Below are positions 47,477 through 57,477 of a stretch of DNA of 64,000 bases, one piece after another. The notes beneath the pieces are model-generated. The model was not told the DNA's origin, did no database searches, and worked only from the letters and a program-made list of their open reading frames with translations. Origin of the DNA: Roseiarcus sp963776665 (lineage in GTDB: Bacteria; Pseudomonadota; Alphaproteobacteria; Rhizobiales; Beijerinckiaceae); assembly GCA_963776665.1 (NCBI GenBank), contig CAVZNQ010000033.1, positions 26,694 to 90,693 of the forward strand, written 5' to 3'. The position numbers and the translations under genes are program-made. Within the stretch, counting starts at the first letter, position 1. Every line of letters begins with the position of its first letter.

Positions 47477-50254
47477 ATGAACGAGGAGCTCAAACCGGGC
47501 GCGCTTTCCTCGGGCGTTGCGCAAAGCGCCAACCAACAAGATGACGTCTCCCGTTTTGCGACGGCTCGCGATTTGAGTAAGTTTCTCATGCGTCGCCAAC
47601 TTCTTACTTTGGAAAATAAAAGAATAAGAGAGTTACTTCTCGAAGCAGAAGCCGAAATCAAGGCAAAGCAAGGCGCACTTGTTGTTCTTCGTGATCGCGT
47701 ACACGCGTCTCTTCGCGAACATATCGCGCTTCGCGAACTGCGTTTACGTGAAGAGCTGGCTTTGCGAGAGAGTATGGAGAGAGGGCGGGAGCTAAAAGAC
47801 CTGCCGAAAATAGTCGAGCGTTATGTTCGTCGCAAGAGAAAGCAGCTTTTCACTTACTTGGGACCCGCTTCGGCGAACACAGGCAGGTCCGCCGAGACTT
47901 CTGGGACTTCCGGCGCGGGCCACGGCTGGCATTTGCCGAAGGTCCCCCAACTGTATGCTTGGGCTCGTTGGATTGCCGAGAACGATCCTAGAGTGGGCAA
48001 GGCGCCGCCCTTTCGAAAAGATCGGATACAGGTTGCTTTTGTTGTCAGCGGGGGGATTGGCGATCTTCTGAAGTCTACTCACCTTCTGCGGTCTGTCGCG
48101 GATCATTTTTCCTGCGACCTCACGATCATATCAGCTCAAAAAGCAGTAGGCGAAGTTGTCGCGCACAATCCTTACGTAAGAGACGCGTTCGTCCCCATTA
48201 CTCAACATGTATACGATTTGGCGGACCACCTTGGGCGAATACCTGTGTTCGATTTGGTCATGATTTGGAGATATCACGTCCAGTATGTAGTACCTCCCGG
48301 GTCGAGAATTGCATTTGAGGATATCCGGTCGATCGAGTCAGGCTCCTCAGCGTTGAGGCGGACGATTGAGAAATATTGTGTCCTTCACGGATGGCACCAG
48401 CTTAACTTCGCCTTTTCTGGAGAAATGACCCGGCTTGGGTTCTCGGCGATGAAGGTAAGTGCTGTGACTTCCGGCCTTCCTCAACGCAATCCGAATGAGA
48501 TACCGTTCTTTCCCAGTAGACGATCGCTCTCGGTCTTAGCGGGGCTGTCGACAAATCCTTACGTGACCGTCCATCAGGGCTTCGATTTGCTCTTTCTGCC
48601 GGCCAGAACCAGGAATACGGACTACAGCTCGACGAAGAACATTTCGATGAAGCAATGGCGCGAAATCGTCTCGCTGATCCGAAAAGAAGGAGTTGACGTC
48701 ATTCAGCTCGGGGTGGCCGAAGAGGAGAAGATAGAAGGAGTCACGCATTACTTGAACGGGCAGACCTCCCTTGAGGAGACGGGTCTCTTAATAAAGCATG
48801 CCTCATGCCACATCGATACAGAAGGCGGCCTCGTTCATCTCGCGAACGCGGTCCATACTCGGTGTGTGGTTCTGTTCGGTCCGACGCCGGTCGAGTTTTT
48901 TGGCTATTCGCAGAACATAAATTTGGAGCCGTCGGGCTGCAAGGCGTGCTGGTTCGTTACCCAAAACTGGCTCATCGAGTGTCCTCGGCATACGAGCGGA
49001 CCGGAATGCATGAGCGCGCATTCCGCAATCAGCGTAGCTGATGCTGCGAAGAGGATCATTACAGAGTTGGAAGACCTCTTCGCGGAACTCATCGAAGCGG
49101 AAACGCGACCGGTTGCCGCGACGGTGGCCGATACGCTCGCGATGGCCGAGTCCTCGCTGGGTCATGACATCGCGAATCGAACGCTGCTGATCCTTGATCG
49201 TCTTCCGCACGATATCGGCTCGGCTTTGTCTCATAGCCTCTCGGATCGCACCGACGTCATCGTTTCCGCCGGCGAGCTGCCTGACCTGGAGCTTTACGAT
49301 CGCATCACGGATCGGCTTGAATACAGTTCTTTGCTCAACCTCTCGAGACCGTCCTCGTCAATCGACGTCGTTGTCTGGATCGCGGGCGAGTTTGATGCCG
49401 ATGTTGCCCCGTTCGCTCTCCGCGAAATCTTTCGAGTTCTGAAACCTGGCGGCCAACTCGTTTTCGCGCTTGCGGGCGAATCGGCAGGCTTGGACCTGCG
49501 TCAGGCGCTTTCGGCCGCCCGAATCGCATTCGACGAGAACGAGATAGCGTCGGCTCCGATCTATTCCTGTTGTCTGCGAAAGAAAGGAGCGCCGGCGGAG
49601 GGAGTTCCGCCGCGTTCAGGCCTAGCGCTTTCAGGCAAAAATCCTGACACGCGGCAAACCGGTAGCGATGAAAGCGATCCGGGACTCGTGCTGCTCGAAA
49701 AAGACGCTGGACGACAAATAACCCTCATCCACGACCGGTTTACCCAAGGGCAAGAAATCGTGCGCGAGGCGGGGGGCATTGTGGACGATGCAGTTCAGCG
49801 CGGGTTCGGCGGCGACGGATGGATCTGGATCTCCGAGGGGTTCGCAGATGGATATCCGACCAAGTTCTTCGCGCGAGGATGGCATAGCGCTTCGCACGAT
49901 GTGATCTGGAGCCAAGAGAGCAAATGCCTTCTCATCTTGCCGTTGCCCGAGGAGCGGTCCTCGTACGACGACACGGTAGAACTGCAGCTTCATCTGACCC
50001 TGCCAGGGACGAGCGCTTCAAACCCAACTTCGATCGGAGTTTGCATGAATGACGGACCTATCGAGAATTTCCGCCTGTCGTCCGACGATGAGATTTTGAC
50101 GGTTCGAATGTCGAGCAACGCCTCAAGGTTTCGCGGAGTCTCTCTGGTCGAGTTCCGCCTGGGCCCTGAGATCGGCAGCGGAGAGATCGAACGATCAGAT
50201 GACCGCACAAGAATGGGCGTGAGGAGGTTCCGCTATCGCAGTCTGAGCAGCTAG
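47477..50254 (+). CDS. Large GT9-containing fusion with coiled coil and methyltransferase-like region
   Basis: The product is 925 residues, about 2.5 times a usual heptosyltransferase. Residues 30-130 are a charged coiled coil. Residues about 185-540 resemble glycosyltransferase 9: FVVSGGIGDLLKSTHLLRSV near 192 and the donor-site block HIDTEGGLVHLANAV near 450. Residues about 560-690 look like a Rossmann methyltransferase remnant (LREIFRVLKPGGQLVFAL near 655). The last 150 residues may be beta-rich. The first kilobase is markedly AT-richer than its neighbours, which suggests transfer from elsewhere. It follows hldD. Confidence 0.65.
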   Translation: MNEELKPGALSSGVAQSANQQDDVSRFATARDLSKFLMRRQLLTLENKRIRELLLEAEAEIKAKQGALVVLRDRVHASLREHIALRELRLREELALRESMERGRELKDLPKIVERYVRRKRKQLFTYLGPASANTGRSAETSGTSGAGHGWHLPKVPQLYAWARWIAENDPRVGKAPPFRKDRIQVAFVVSGGIGDLLKSTHLLRSVADHFSCDLTIISAQKAVGEVVAHNPYVRDAFVPITQHVYDLADHLGRIPVFDLVMIWRYHVQYVVPPGSRIAFEDIRSIESGSSALRRTIEKYCVLHGWHQLNFAFSGEMTRLGFSAMKVSAVTSGLPQRNPNEIPFFPSRRSLSVLAGLSTNPYVTVHQGFDLLFLPARTRNTDYSSTKNISMKQWREIVSLIRKEGVDVIQLGVAEEEKIEGVTHYLNGQTSLEETGLLIKHASCHIDTEGGLVHLANAVHTRCVVLFGPTPVEFFGYSQNINLEPSGCKACWFVTQNWLIECPRHTSGPECMSAHSAISVADAAKRIITELEDLFAELIEAETRPVAATVADTLAMAESSLGHDIANRTLLILDRLPHDIGSALSHSLSDRTDVIVSAGELPDLELYDRITDRLEYSSLLNLSRPSSSIDVVVWIAGEFDADVAPFALREIFRVLKPGGQLVFALAGESAGLDLRQALSAARIAFDENEIASAPIYSCCLRKKGAPAEGVPPRSGLALSGKNPDTRQTGSDESDPGLVLLEKDAGRQITLIHDRFTQGQEIVREAGGIVDDAVQRGFGGDGWIWISEGFADGYPTKFFARGWHSASHDVIWSQESKCLLILPLPEERSSYDDTVELQLHLTLPGTSASNPTSIGVCMNDGPIENFRLSSDDEILTVRMSSNASRFRGVSLVEFRLGPEIGSGEIERSDDRTRMGVRRFRYRSLSS

Positions 50255-50356
50255 GACCGGCCGCTCGGCCTTGCGCTCTCTTGACCCGTTCGAGACTGGG
50301 GCATCTAAACCGCAAGCCCGAGAGAACAAGCTCTGGCATGCCAAGGGGCCAGTGGA

Positions 50357-51417
50357 TTGCCCGTTAACCTGCTGATCTTCGCCAACACGCGGTATCACCG
50401 CGATTTCCGCAAATACCTGATGGGCGCCGCGGAGCGATCCGGCGGAAACGCATTGCACCTGTCTGCTCGGGAGACGCTCATCCTTTCCTGGGCCGGCGCC
50501 GAGCGCGCTGAATATTCCACACACTGCAATTCTCACGAGTTGCGGCAGAACATTGGCGAGCGCCTGCAGCCGGGCCCGATCTTGGGGCTCACCGGACTGG
50601 GGGCGACGAGGTTGGATGAGCCGGCAGTCATGCTCGCGACGAATTTGCACAACGACTTATGCGATGTTCACTGGGTATATGATGTCTACGACGATTTCCT
50701 TTGCAACGCCGAGGGCTCGGACCGCGTTCGTCGCCTGACAGCCGATGCGGTGTGGCGTTGCCGGTGCGAACATTCGATCATTTTGGATCCGGAACTGCGA
50801 GGCCGCTATCCGACCGCCTACCATCTCGACAATGCCTCGCATGTCGAACGGCTTGCGTCGGTCGCGGTGGTCGACGCCAGCAAGATGGTCTACATCGGAT
50901 CGATTGACCGGCGGGTCGACTTCCAATGGCTGGACGCGCTTGCGGCCAATGACGTGACCATTGCCATATTCGGGTCGGTCCATGACATCGGCGCCTCCGA
51001 GACGCAGCAACAGCTCGATGCGCTGATCCGGCGACGCCACAATGTCACATTTCATGGCCCGTACGGGAACGACGATCTCCCAGCCATCCTGGGCCAGTTT
51101 CGCGTCGGCCTGTTGCCCTATCGCGTCGGCCACCCGATGACCGACCACGTTAATCCCGACAAACTCCACCACTACCTGAACGCCGGCCTCGAGGTGTGGC
51201 GTCGCCGATTCCAGCAGCACGCCGACTTGAGCGCTATCTCCATCTGGTGACGACAGGCGGGGACTGGCCAACGGTCTTGAGCGATTTGGGGACGGCCCGC
51301 CGTCAAGAAAGCTGGCCGCGCGAGACCAACACCTGGGATCGGCGCTGGGCCGAACTCGTCAATCTCGTCCTGCCCGACCAGGTAATAACACCGACGCCTC
51401 GAGCCGACCGCTCGTGA
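50357..51417 (+). CDS. Glycosyltransferase (GT4/GT-B type), frameshifted
   Basis: About 350 residues once joined. The first frame has a Rossmann-like start (NLLIFANTRYHRDFRKYLMG), YDVYDDFLC near 117, YIGSIDRRVDFQW near 180 and VTFHGPYGNDDLPAILGQFR near 230. HVNPDKLHHYLNAGLEV near 265 resembles the C-terminal donor site. Near 51194-51198 the frame changes (one base lost or two gained) into SPIPAARRLERYLHL. The TTG at 50357 is preceded by AGGGGCC. Loosely GT4-like; the sugar is unknown. Confidence 0.6.
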
Positions 51418-51429
51418 CGGGAAAGCGTC

Positions 51430-52188
51430 TCAGGCGCCCTTAAGGTAGTCGTGCACGACTTCGCCGAGGCCAAGCGTGAGGTCGGTCAGATAGTGGGTGG
51501 CCGAGACAACGCCGCGCGAGGGCAACCGGGCCACGTCGCAAAGCGCGTGTTCGAAGAGCTCGATCGCGGCAGGCCCCGTCCACGCGCCCTTCAGCGTAAC
51601 GTCTTTGCAGTAGTAGCGCACCAGCTCACAGATGCGCGGCGTGCAATCGACGTGCGGGATGATCTTGAGCATGAAACCCGGCCTCGCGAGGCCGGCCAGA
51701 ATCGGCGCCGGATCGATGTCGCGGTATTTGTAGCCCATCGTCGCCGACACGCAGAGCACCGTTCCGAAGTGCAAGGTGCAGACGATGGTCTCGGATTGAT
51801 GCGATATCTTGGGCTTGGCGAGCTTCTTCGGGAAGCCCCAGATTTCCCGGCCTCCCGCGATCGGCGCATTGTCGTCCAGGTACATCGCATGGACGTAGCC
51901 GCCTTCCTGGACCGCGCCGTCGGGGCCCCTAAAGCGCACCGGAATGACCTGCCCAGTCTCCGTGTAGTCGCCGAACCCGTTCGAGTCGGGCATGCGGATG
52001 AATTCATAGTTCACCGTGTCGCCGATCGGTTCGAGTGGTTCCGGAACCAGCGCGCGAAGAATGTCGGGATCGGTCCGGTAGGTGATGACGATGAATTCGC
52101 GATTGTGGAACTTGTAGGGGCCGGGCGGGTAGGCGGGGTTGTTGAGCGGCATTGCGAAGGCGTTCTTGCGGACGTCAGCGAGTTTCAT
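51430..52188 (-). CDS. adc: Acetoacetate decarboxylase
   Basis: The product is 252 residues, the expected size. REIWGFPKKLAKPKI near 110 carries the Schiff-base lysine region typical of the family, with YRTDPDILRALVPEPLEP near 35 and ICELVRYYCKD near 190. It converts acetoacetate to acetone and CO2. Some homologues act on related beta-keto acids. ATG 52188 follows GGAAGGA; longer starts exist. It is divergent from the sugar-binding protein gene. Link to the adjacent sugar operon is not evident. Confidence 0.85.
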   Translation of the reverse strand: MKLADVRKNAFAMPLNNPAYPPGPYKFHNREFIVITYRTDPDILRALVPEPLEPIGDTVNYEFIRMPDSNGFGDYTETGQVIPVRFRGPDGAVQEGGYVHAMYLDDNAPIAGGREIWGFPKKLAKPKISHQSETIVCTLHFGTVLCVSATMGYKYRDIDPAPILAGLARPGFMLKIIPHVDCTPRICELVRYYCKDVTLKGAWTGPAAIELFEHALCDVARLPSRGVVSATHYLTDLTLGLGEVVHDYLKGA

Positions 52189-52593
52189 CGGAATCCTTCC
52201 AATGTTGAATCCGGGCCCGGAACGCGATTTCATACAGGTCCCCGCGGGCGAGGTCGAACGCGAACACGCCGTCAGATTCGTTCGATCCCGGCTATCGATT
52301 GCCAAGCGTTTGCGGAGAGTGGAGCTCTGACGACGTGGTTGGGGCCGTCAATGGCGCGGTTCAGGACGCGTTGGCCGACGACAGCGTGCGACGCCACGAC
52401 TTACCCGCGATTTTGAGCGTCAAACTTCGAGCGCCCTCAATACAAGAAGACCGAGCAAACGACGTCGTGCTCGAGCGGCGCGTTGCGGAAGCAGCGGCGA
52501 GAATGATAGGAAATACGCGACCGGGCGAAAACCGGAAGCCTTCTCGGATTGAGGCTGGGAAGATTGAACGCAAGACGGGTGGAGGAAATGTTT
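52189..52593. other. Divergent promoter region with no supported gene
   Basis: This gap of about 400 bases lies between acetoacetate decarboxylase and the sugar-binding protein gene, which read apart. It should hold both promoters. Small open frames occur but none is convincing, and no strong dyad is apparent. Confidence 0.45.
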
Positions 52594-53673
52594 ATGTCTA
52601 TGGGCAGGCTTTTGGGATGTGTGACTTTTGCTTTTGGGTTCGGTCTTCTGGCTTCGGCCGCCCAAGCCGAGGAAAAGATAACGATCGGGTTCGTCACCCA
52701 TTCCCAAGGCGACCCTTTCATCCAGCAGATCATCGATGGGGCGCAGGCCGCCGCCAATGATCTTGGAGTCACGCTCAAAGTCGCGCAGCAGCAGGGGGCC
52801 GCGCCCGACGGTCAACTGAAGCTCGTGCAAAATATCGTCAATGCCGGAGCGCAAGGAGTCGCAACCTCGGTTCCGGGCAATTCGATGGCGAACAGCCTCA
52901 ATGAGATCATTGCGAGCGGCGTTCCGATCGTGCAGTTCAATCTGCTGAGCGCTGCGGTGAAGGCCCCCTATGTCGGCGAGAAGTCCACGCAGAGCGGCCG
53001 TATTCTTGGCAAGGCAATCGTTGGCAAGGTCGGCGGCGCCGGGGCGAAGGGGAAGGTGATTATCGGCAACTGCTTTCCCGGCCTGACCGTGCTCGAGAAC
53101 CGCGCCAAAGGCGTAGAAGAGTCGCTGAAGACTGCTTCCGGCATCGCCATTCTCGGTCCCTTCGATGTGAAGGTTAGCGCGGTCGAGAACTACAATCATT
53201 GGGAGCAGCTGTATGCGGCCAATCCCGATGCAGTCGCGCTTGTTGGCCTATGCGCTCCAGACGTCGCAAGCCTCGGTAAGCTGAACGCCGCCAACGCCGA
53301 CAAATTCGTCGCCGGCGGTTACGACCTGACTGGGCCAAACCTCCAGGCGATCAAAGACGGTCATGCCTATGTCACGCTGGGCCAGAGCGCGTTCGTTCAG
53401 GGATACCTTCCGGTCGCTCTGCTGGTGCGAGCGATCAAGAGCAAGAAGCCGCTTGAAGTCGGGTTCTACAACGCCGGCACTCAAGCGGTAACCGCCGCCA
53501 GCGTCGACATGGCGAACAATCTCCCGCCGATGACGTTTACGGAGCTTCAGGCAATGTCGGCAGACCCGAAGGCGACGGCGACTTTCTACAAGCCATGGTC
53601 GCAATGCGTGAACGGTCCTGACGCTGGCAAGAGCTGCGCGGTGATGGAGCCGATCGCGGCTGAAGGGCAGTAA
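52594..53673 (+). CDS. Sugar ABC transporter substrate-binding protein (ribose/AI-2-like)
   Basis: About 359 residues. A signal peptide (to about 24, SAAQAE) precedes a type I sugar-binding fold: IGFVTHSQGDPFIQQIIDGA, then GVPIVQFNLLS and PDAVALVGLCAPDV. ATG 52594 is chosen because GGAGGA lies 7 bases upstream; an earlier ATG at 52588 would sit too close. It is the first gene of an operon of binding protein, ATPase, mutarotase, dehydrogenase and permease, and probably binds a monosaccharide, perhaps L-rhamnose. Confidence 0.87.
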   Translation: MSMGRLLGCVTFAFGFGLLASAAQAEEKITIGFVTHSQGDPFIQQIIDGAQAAANDLGVTLKVAQQQGAAPDGQLKLVQNIVNAGAQGVATSVPGNSMANSLNEIIASGVPIVQFNLLSAAVKAPYVGEKSTQSGRILGKAIVGKVGGAGAKGKVIIGNCFPGLTVLENRAKGVEESLKTASGIAILGPFDVKVSAVENYNHWEQLYAANPDAVALVGLCAPDVASLGKLNAANADKFVAGGYDLTGPNLQAIKDGHAYVTLGQSAFVQGYLPVALLVRAIKSKKPLEVGFYNAGTQAVTAASVDMANNLPPMTFTELQAMSADPKATATFYKPWSQCVNGPDAGKSCAVMEPIAAEGQ

Positions 53674-53720
53674 GGGGAACCGCTCGGCGGGGCAGCGCGC
53701 CGACCTGTTCGGATCGAGAG

Positions 53721-55241
53721 ATGGTGGACACGCCGTTGGTTTCCGTCCGCGGCCTGCGAAAACGCTATGGCGGCGTTGTCGCGGTCGACGGCATGAATCT
53801 TTTCGTGCATCGCGGCGACGTTCATGCCGTAGTGGGGGAAAATGGCGCCGGCAAGTCGACGCTGATGAAGGTGCTCGCAGGCGTCGTTCGTCCAGATGCC
53901 GGCGAGATTGAGTTCGACGGTGTCCCGGTCGTAATCGGTTCCCCGGTTGTCGCACGGCAACACGGCGTTGGCATTGTCTATCAGGAACTGAGCCTGTTCC
54001 CGCAACGCTCGGTTTTGGCGAACCTGTTCGTCAATCGGGAGCCGTTGCGGCGAGGGCTCGTCTCGGTTCGCGCCATGGAGGAACGCAGCCGCGACCTCCT
54101 GGACCGGCTGGGCCTGCGGCTCGACGTCCATGTGCCGGTGAGTCGGCTCAGCATCGGCGAGCAGCAGCTGGTCGAGCTTGCTCGCGTGCTATTGGAAGAG
54201 CCGCGTCTCCTTATTCTGGACGAACCAAATTCCGCCCTCAACGAACAGGAAACCCGGCGCCTTTTCGATGTGCTGCGGCAACTCAATCGCCGCGGCATCA
54301 CGATACTGTATGTCTCGCACCGGCTCGAGGAAGTGTTCTCGATCTGCAATCGCGTCACCGTCACCCGCAACGGGCGCGACGTGCTGACGAGGGACCGGGC
54401 GGACCTCACCATACCGGAAGTGATTGAGGAGATGATCGGCGCGCCCCAGACTGCCTTGTTTCCGCCGCCGCTTCCGAGTCGCCCGGATCGCGACGAGACC
54501 GCGATCGTCGTCAAGGGATTGAGCGGCGGCCCGCTGAAGGAAATCGACTTTGAGGCCCGGTCGGGGGAAATCGTCGGCTTCGCCGGGCTCGAGGGATCGG
54601 GCGTCGCGGCGCTGTTCGGGATGCTTTTCGGGACGCAAAAGGCGCACGCAGGCGACGTCGTCTTTCCGGACGCAAAGGGGTTGCCGCTCGGCCCTACGGA
54701 AGCGGCGCGCCGCGGCATTGCGCTTGTTCCCGCCGACCGGCGCCGGAACGGCTTGATGCTGGACAAAAGCGTCCTCTTCAACATCAGTCAGGTCGCTATC
54801 GGCGCCCTCAGAGACGGGCTGCCCTGGTTCGATCATGGAACCGCGCTTGAGCGAGCCGTTCGGCAGATCGATCGTCTTCGCATCAAGACCGGGTCGGCCG
54901 AGACATTGGCCGGGCAGCTCTCCGGCGGCAACCAGCAGAAGATCGTGCTTGGGAAATGGCTGGAAGTCTCGCCGCGCGTGATCCTGCTCGACGACCCGAC
55001 GCGCGGCGTCGATGTGGGCGCCAAACGAGAGATCTATGCTTTGATTCGCCGCATCTCCGCCGACGGACGCATCGTTCTGTTCAGCTCGACCGAGCTCTCG
55101 GAACTCATCGGACTTTGCGACCGAGTCATCGTTCTCTATCGTGGAAGAGTGGCCGGCGAGATCAGGGGAGGCGAGATCGAGGGACGCGCTCTGCTGCACG
55201 CGGTCAATACAGGCGAGATGCCCCGGACGACGCTCCAATGA
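53721..55241 (+). CDS. Sugar ABC transporter ATP-binding protein, two domains (RbsA-like)
   Basis: The product is 506 residues. Domain 1: Walker A GENGAGKST near 39, signature LSIGEQQ near 143 and Walker B LLILDEP near 164. Domain 2: degenerate P-loop GLEGSGVAAL near 290, signature LSGGNQQK near 397 and VILLDDPTRGVDVGAK near 418. This is the RbsA/RhaT layout that energises sugar uptake. It lies 47 bases after the binding protein gene and 41 before the mutarotase gene. Confidence 0.9.
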   Translation: MVDTPLVSVRGLRKRYGGVVAVDGMNLFVHRGDVHAVVGENGAGKSTLMKVLAGVVRPDAGEIEFDGVPVVIGSPVVARQHGVGIVYQELSLFPQRSVLANLFVNREPLRRGLVSVRAMEERSRDLLDRLGLRLDVHVPVSRLSIGEQQLVELARVLLEEPRLLILDEPNSALNEQETRRLFDVLRQLNRRGITILYVSHRLEEVFSICNRVTVTRNGRDVLTRDRADLTIPEVIEEMIGAPQTALFPPPLPSRPDRDETAIVVKGLSGGPLKEIDFEARSGEIVGFAGLEGSGVAALFGMLFGTQKAHAGDVVFPDAKGLPLGPTEAARRGIALVPADRRRNGLMLDKSVLFNISQVAIGALRDGLPWFDHGTALERAVRQIDRLRIKTGSAETLAGQLSGGNQQKIVLGKWLEVSPRVILLDDPTRGVDVGAKREIYALIRRISADGRIVLFSSTELSELIGLCDRVIVLYRGRVAGEIRGGEIEGRALLHAVNTGEMPRTTLQ

Positions 55242-55282
55242 CAGATGCTTTGGCCCAGAACCTCAACTGAGTGAGAAGAACC

Positions 55283-55615
55283 ATGATCCGTCGCGCCTTC
55301 ACCATGCGCCTGCAACCCGGCAAGCTCGCGGAGTACAAGCACTTTCATGACAATGTGTGGCCGGAGCTCGTCGCCGAGATTGAGAGGAGCGGCATCGCCA
55401 CGATGACGATCTTCGAGAACGATCCCGTCCTCTTTCTCTACTCGGAAATCGTGGATGAGGACGCCTGGGACAAGCTCTGGCGCACGAAGATCCACGATAA
55501 GTGGTCGGAGGAGGCGATGAACCCGCTCATGTTCTTTCGCGACGACGGGATCGTCGACTCGACCTCCTTGCGCGAAATTTTCCATCTCGAAACCAAAGCC
55601 GCCGCGAAACGATGA
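55283..55615 (+). CDS. rhaM: L-rhamnose mutarotase
   Basis: The product is 110 residues, the usual length. RRAFTMRLQPGKLAEYKHFH at the N-terminus and DNVWPELVAEIERSGI next to it are typical, followed by FSEI-like FLYSEIVDEDAWDKL and a C-terminal region with MFFRDDG. It interconverts alpha and beta L-rhamnose anomers. In rhizobia the homologue RhaU is linked to rhamnose uptake. A GTG at 55271 is an alternative start. Its stop overlaps the next gene by ATGA. This gene is the best clue that the operon handles rhamnose or a related deoxy sugar. Confidence 0.83.
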   Translation: MIRRAFTMRLQPGKLAEYKHFHDNVWPELVAEIERSGIATMTIFENDPVLFLYSEIVDEDAWDKLWRTKIHDKWSEEAMNPLMFFRDDGIVDSTSLREIFHLETKAAAKR

Positions 55616-56433
55616 AAGATCTCACCGGGAAGATCGCGGTCGTCACCGGCGCGAGCCGTGGTCTCGGTCGGCAAGCCGCTATTCGTCTTGCGGAACGAGG
55701 GGCGACAGTGGTGCTTGTCGCGCGGAGCGCGGCGAGCCTCGAATCGACCGCGCGCGGCATCGCCAAGAAGGGCGGCCACGCTGAGGTCGTTTCCGCGGAC
55801 CTGAGCGATGCCCGTTCGATCGACAAGGTCGAAGCCGGCGCGAGCCGAGTTGGCGCGCCGTCAATCCTGATCAATGCGGCGGGAGTCTACGGGCCGCTTG
55901 AACTCATCAAGGACAGCGATCCCGGTGAGTGGATCCAAACACTGATGGTCAACATGGTCAGCCACTATTTGACCTGCCGGGCGTTTGTAGGCGGAATGAT
56001 CGATCAAGGCTGGGGGCGGATCGTCAACGTAACATCGGCGAATGCGCTGCACCCGCCTGGGCCGCTTCACAGCGCCTATGGAACGAGCAAGGCCGCGCTC
56101 AATCACTTCACCCGGCATCTGGCCGCGGAGGTGAAGGGAACCGGCGTCACCGCGAATGTGATCCATCCGGGCGACGTCAAGACGGAGATGTGGGCCGATA
56201 TCCGGACGAAGGCGCGGCGCCTGGGCGCGCCGGCGGAGCATTTCCTGCAATGGGCCGACTGGGTCGAGAAGACAGGCGGAGACGATCCGCAGAAAGCGGC
56301 GGATCTGATCCTTAACCTGATGGAGGACGAGGCGGCCTCGGTCAACGGTCAGTTCTTATGGATTAAGGACGGGTTGCAGGCCCCCATCCCAAGCTGGAGC
56401 GTGGAATCGGAATCGCTGCCGTGGCAAAAGTAG
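55612..56433 (+). CDS. SDR-family oxidoreductase
   Basis: The product is 273 residues. The NAD(P) site VVTGASRGLGRQAAIRLAER lies at about 10-29, with LINAAGVYGPL near 88. The catalytic set is present: Ser in NVTSANALHP near 140, and YGTSK near 157. ATG 55612 overlaps the rhaM stop by ATGA, so they are co-translated. A role as L-rhamnose (or other sugar) 1-dehydrogenase is an attractive inference from context only; the SDR family is too broad to decide. Confidence 0.83.
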   Translation: MKDLTGKIAVVTGASRGLGRQAAIRLAERGATVVLVARSAASLESTARGIAKKGGHAEVVSADLSDARSIDKVEAGASRVGAPSILINAAGVYGPLELIKDSDPGEWIQTLMVNMVSHYLTCRAFVGGMIDQGWGRIVNVTSANALHPPGPLHSAYGTSKAALNHFTRHLAAEVKGTGVTANVIHPGDVKTEMWADIRTKARRLGAPAEHFLQWADWVEKTGGDDPQKAADLILNLMEDEAASVNGQFLWIKDGLQAPIPSWSVESESLPWQK

Positions 56434-56434
56434 C

Positions 56435-57454
56435 GTGATGGACGATCCTGCGACGCCCGTTCCGGAGGCCTCTGAAGCGCCGGAGTTGCGCAGAAAACCT
56501 ACCTTTCGCATACCGGATGAGATCGGCGTCATTGTCGCGTTGCTGGTCATGATCGCGATCATCGGGGTTGCGCGACCCCGCTTTCTCAATCCGATCAATT
56601 TGCTGACGATCCTCGGCAACACCACCTTTCAGGGGATGATGTCGCTGGGGATGGTGTTCCTCCTCGCGATTCGCGAAATCGATCTCTCCGTCGGATGGAT
56701 GTTCAATTTCTCCGCCGTTGTCGCAGCGCTAATGATGGTTGCGGGCGTCGATCCCTGGCTTGCTGCGCTAGGCGGCGTAGGTTTCGGCGCCCTTCTGGGC
56801 CTCGTCAACGGCGTGCTTGCGATCGGACTTGGCCTCCCTTCGATTATCGTGACGCTCGGCACCTATTCAATGTTCGAGGGATTGTCGCTCGTCGCCAATC
56901 AGGGCCGCGCCGTGTTTCCGACCGACCAGTCGAGCAGCTTCTTCAGCTTTGCGTCGATGAAAGTGTTTCGTGTCGTTCCGGTCGTAGGCGTGGTCTTCGT
57001 GGGTTTGGCCATCGTCCTGCATATTGTCCTTCACCGGACGCGATTCGGGTATCGTGTGCAGGCGGTTGGCAGCAGCCCGGAGGCGGCGCGCTTCGCCGGC
57101 ATTCCGATTTCCGTCGTACGCTTGCAGACGCTGGTCCTCATGGGCGCGATCTGTGGTCTTTCGGGTTCGATGTACGTCGGCTTTCGCGGCGCAATCGATC
57201 CCCAGGAGGGCGCCGATTTCGCGCTCATCGTCATTGCGGCCGTGATTATCGGCGGTACTCCCCTTTCCGGCGGCTGGGGCACGGTAATTGGCGCTGTGGT
57301 AGGCACGCTGATCATTCAGGTGATCAGCAGCGGCATTATTTTCTTCGGCATCGATGCAACCTGGAGCACCTTCGTGACCGGCGCGGTCATCGTGCTCGCC
57401 GTCGCTCTCGACCAAATCGTAAAGCGCCAGAGGGACCGGGCGCTGCGGTCCTGA
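56435..57454 (+). CDS. Sugar ABC transporter permease (RbsC-like)
   Basis: The product is 339 residues with about 8-10 membrane segments of the BPD_transp_2 family. IREIDLSVGWMFNFSAVV near 85 and LGLPSIIVTLGTYSMFEGLS near 130 are typical, and GGTPLSGGWGTVIGAVVG near 270 closes the core. It starts at GTG 56435 or ATG 56438, one base after the SDR stop. Only one permease is in this operon, so it probably acts as a homodimer with the RbsA-like ATPase. Confidence 0.88.
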   Translation: MMDDPATPVPEASEAPELRRKPTFRIPDEIGVIVALLVMIAIIGVARPRFLNPINLLTILGNTTFQGMMSLGMVFLLAIREIDLSVGWMFNFSAVVAALMMVAGVDPWLAALGGVGFGALLGLVNGVLAIGLGLPSIIVTLGTYSMFEGLSLVANQGRAVFPTDQSSSFFSFASMKVFRVVPVVGVVFVGLAIVLHIVLHRTRFGYRVQAVGSSPEAARFAGIPISVVRLQTLVLMGAICGLSGSMYVGFRGAIDPQEGADFALIVIAAVIIGGTPLSGGWGTVIGAVVGTLIIQVISSGIIFFGIDATWSTFVTGAVIVLAVALDQIVKRQRDRALRS

Positions 57455-57477
57455 GCGTTTGGCCCAATCGGGAGCTT

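Noticed and set aside
51430..52188. Acetoacetate decarboxylase as part of a solvent or ketone cluster
   Set aside because: No thiolase, CoA transferase or beta-hydroxybutyrate genes adjoin it; neighbours are glycosyltransferase and sugar transport genes.
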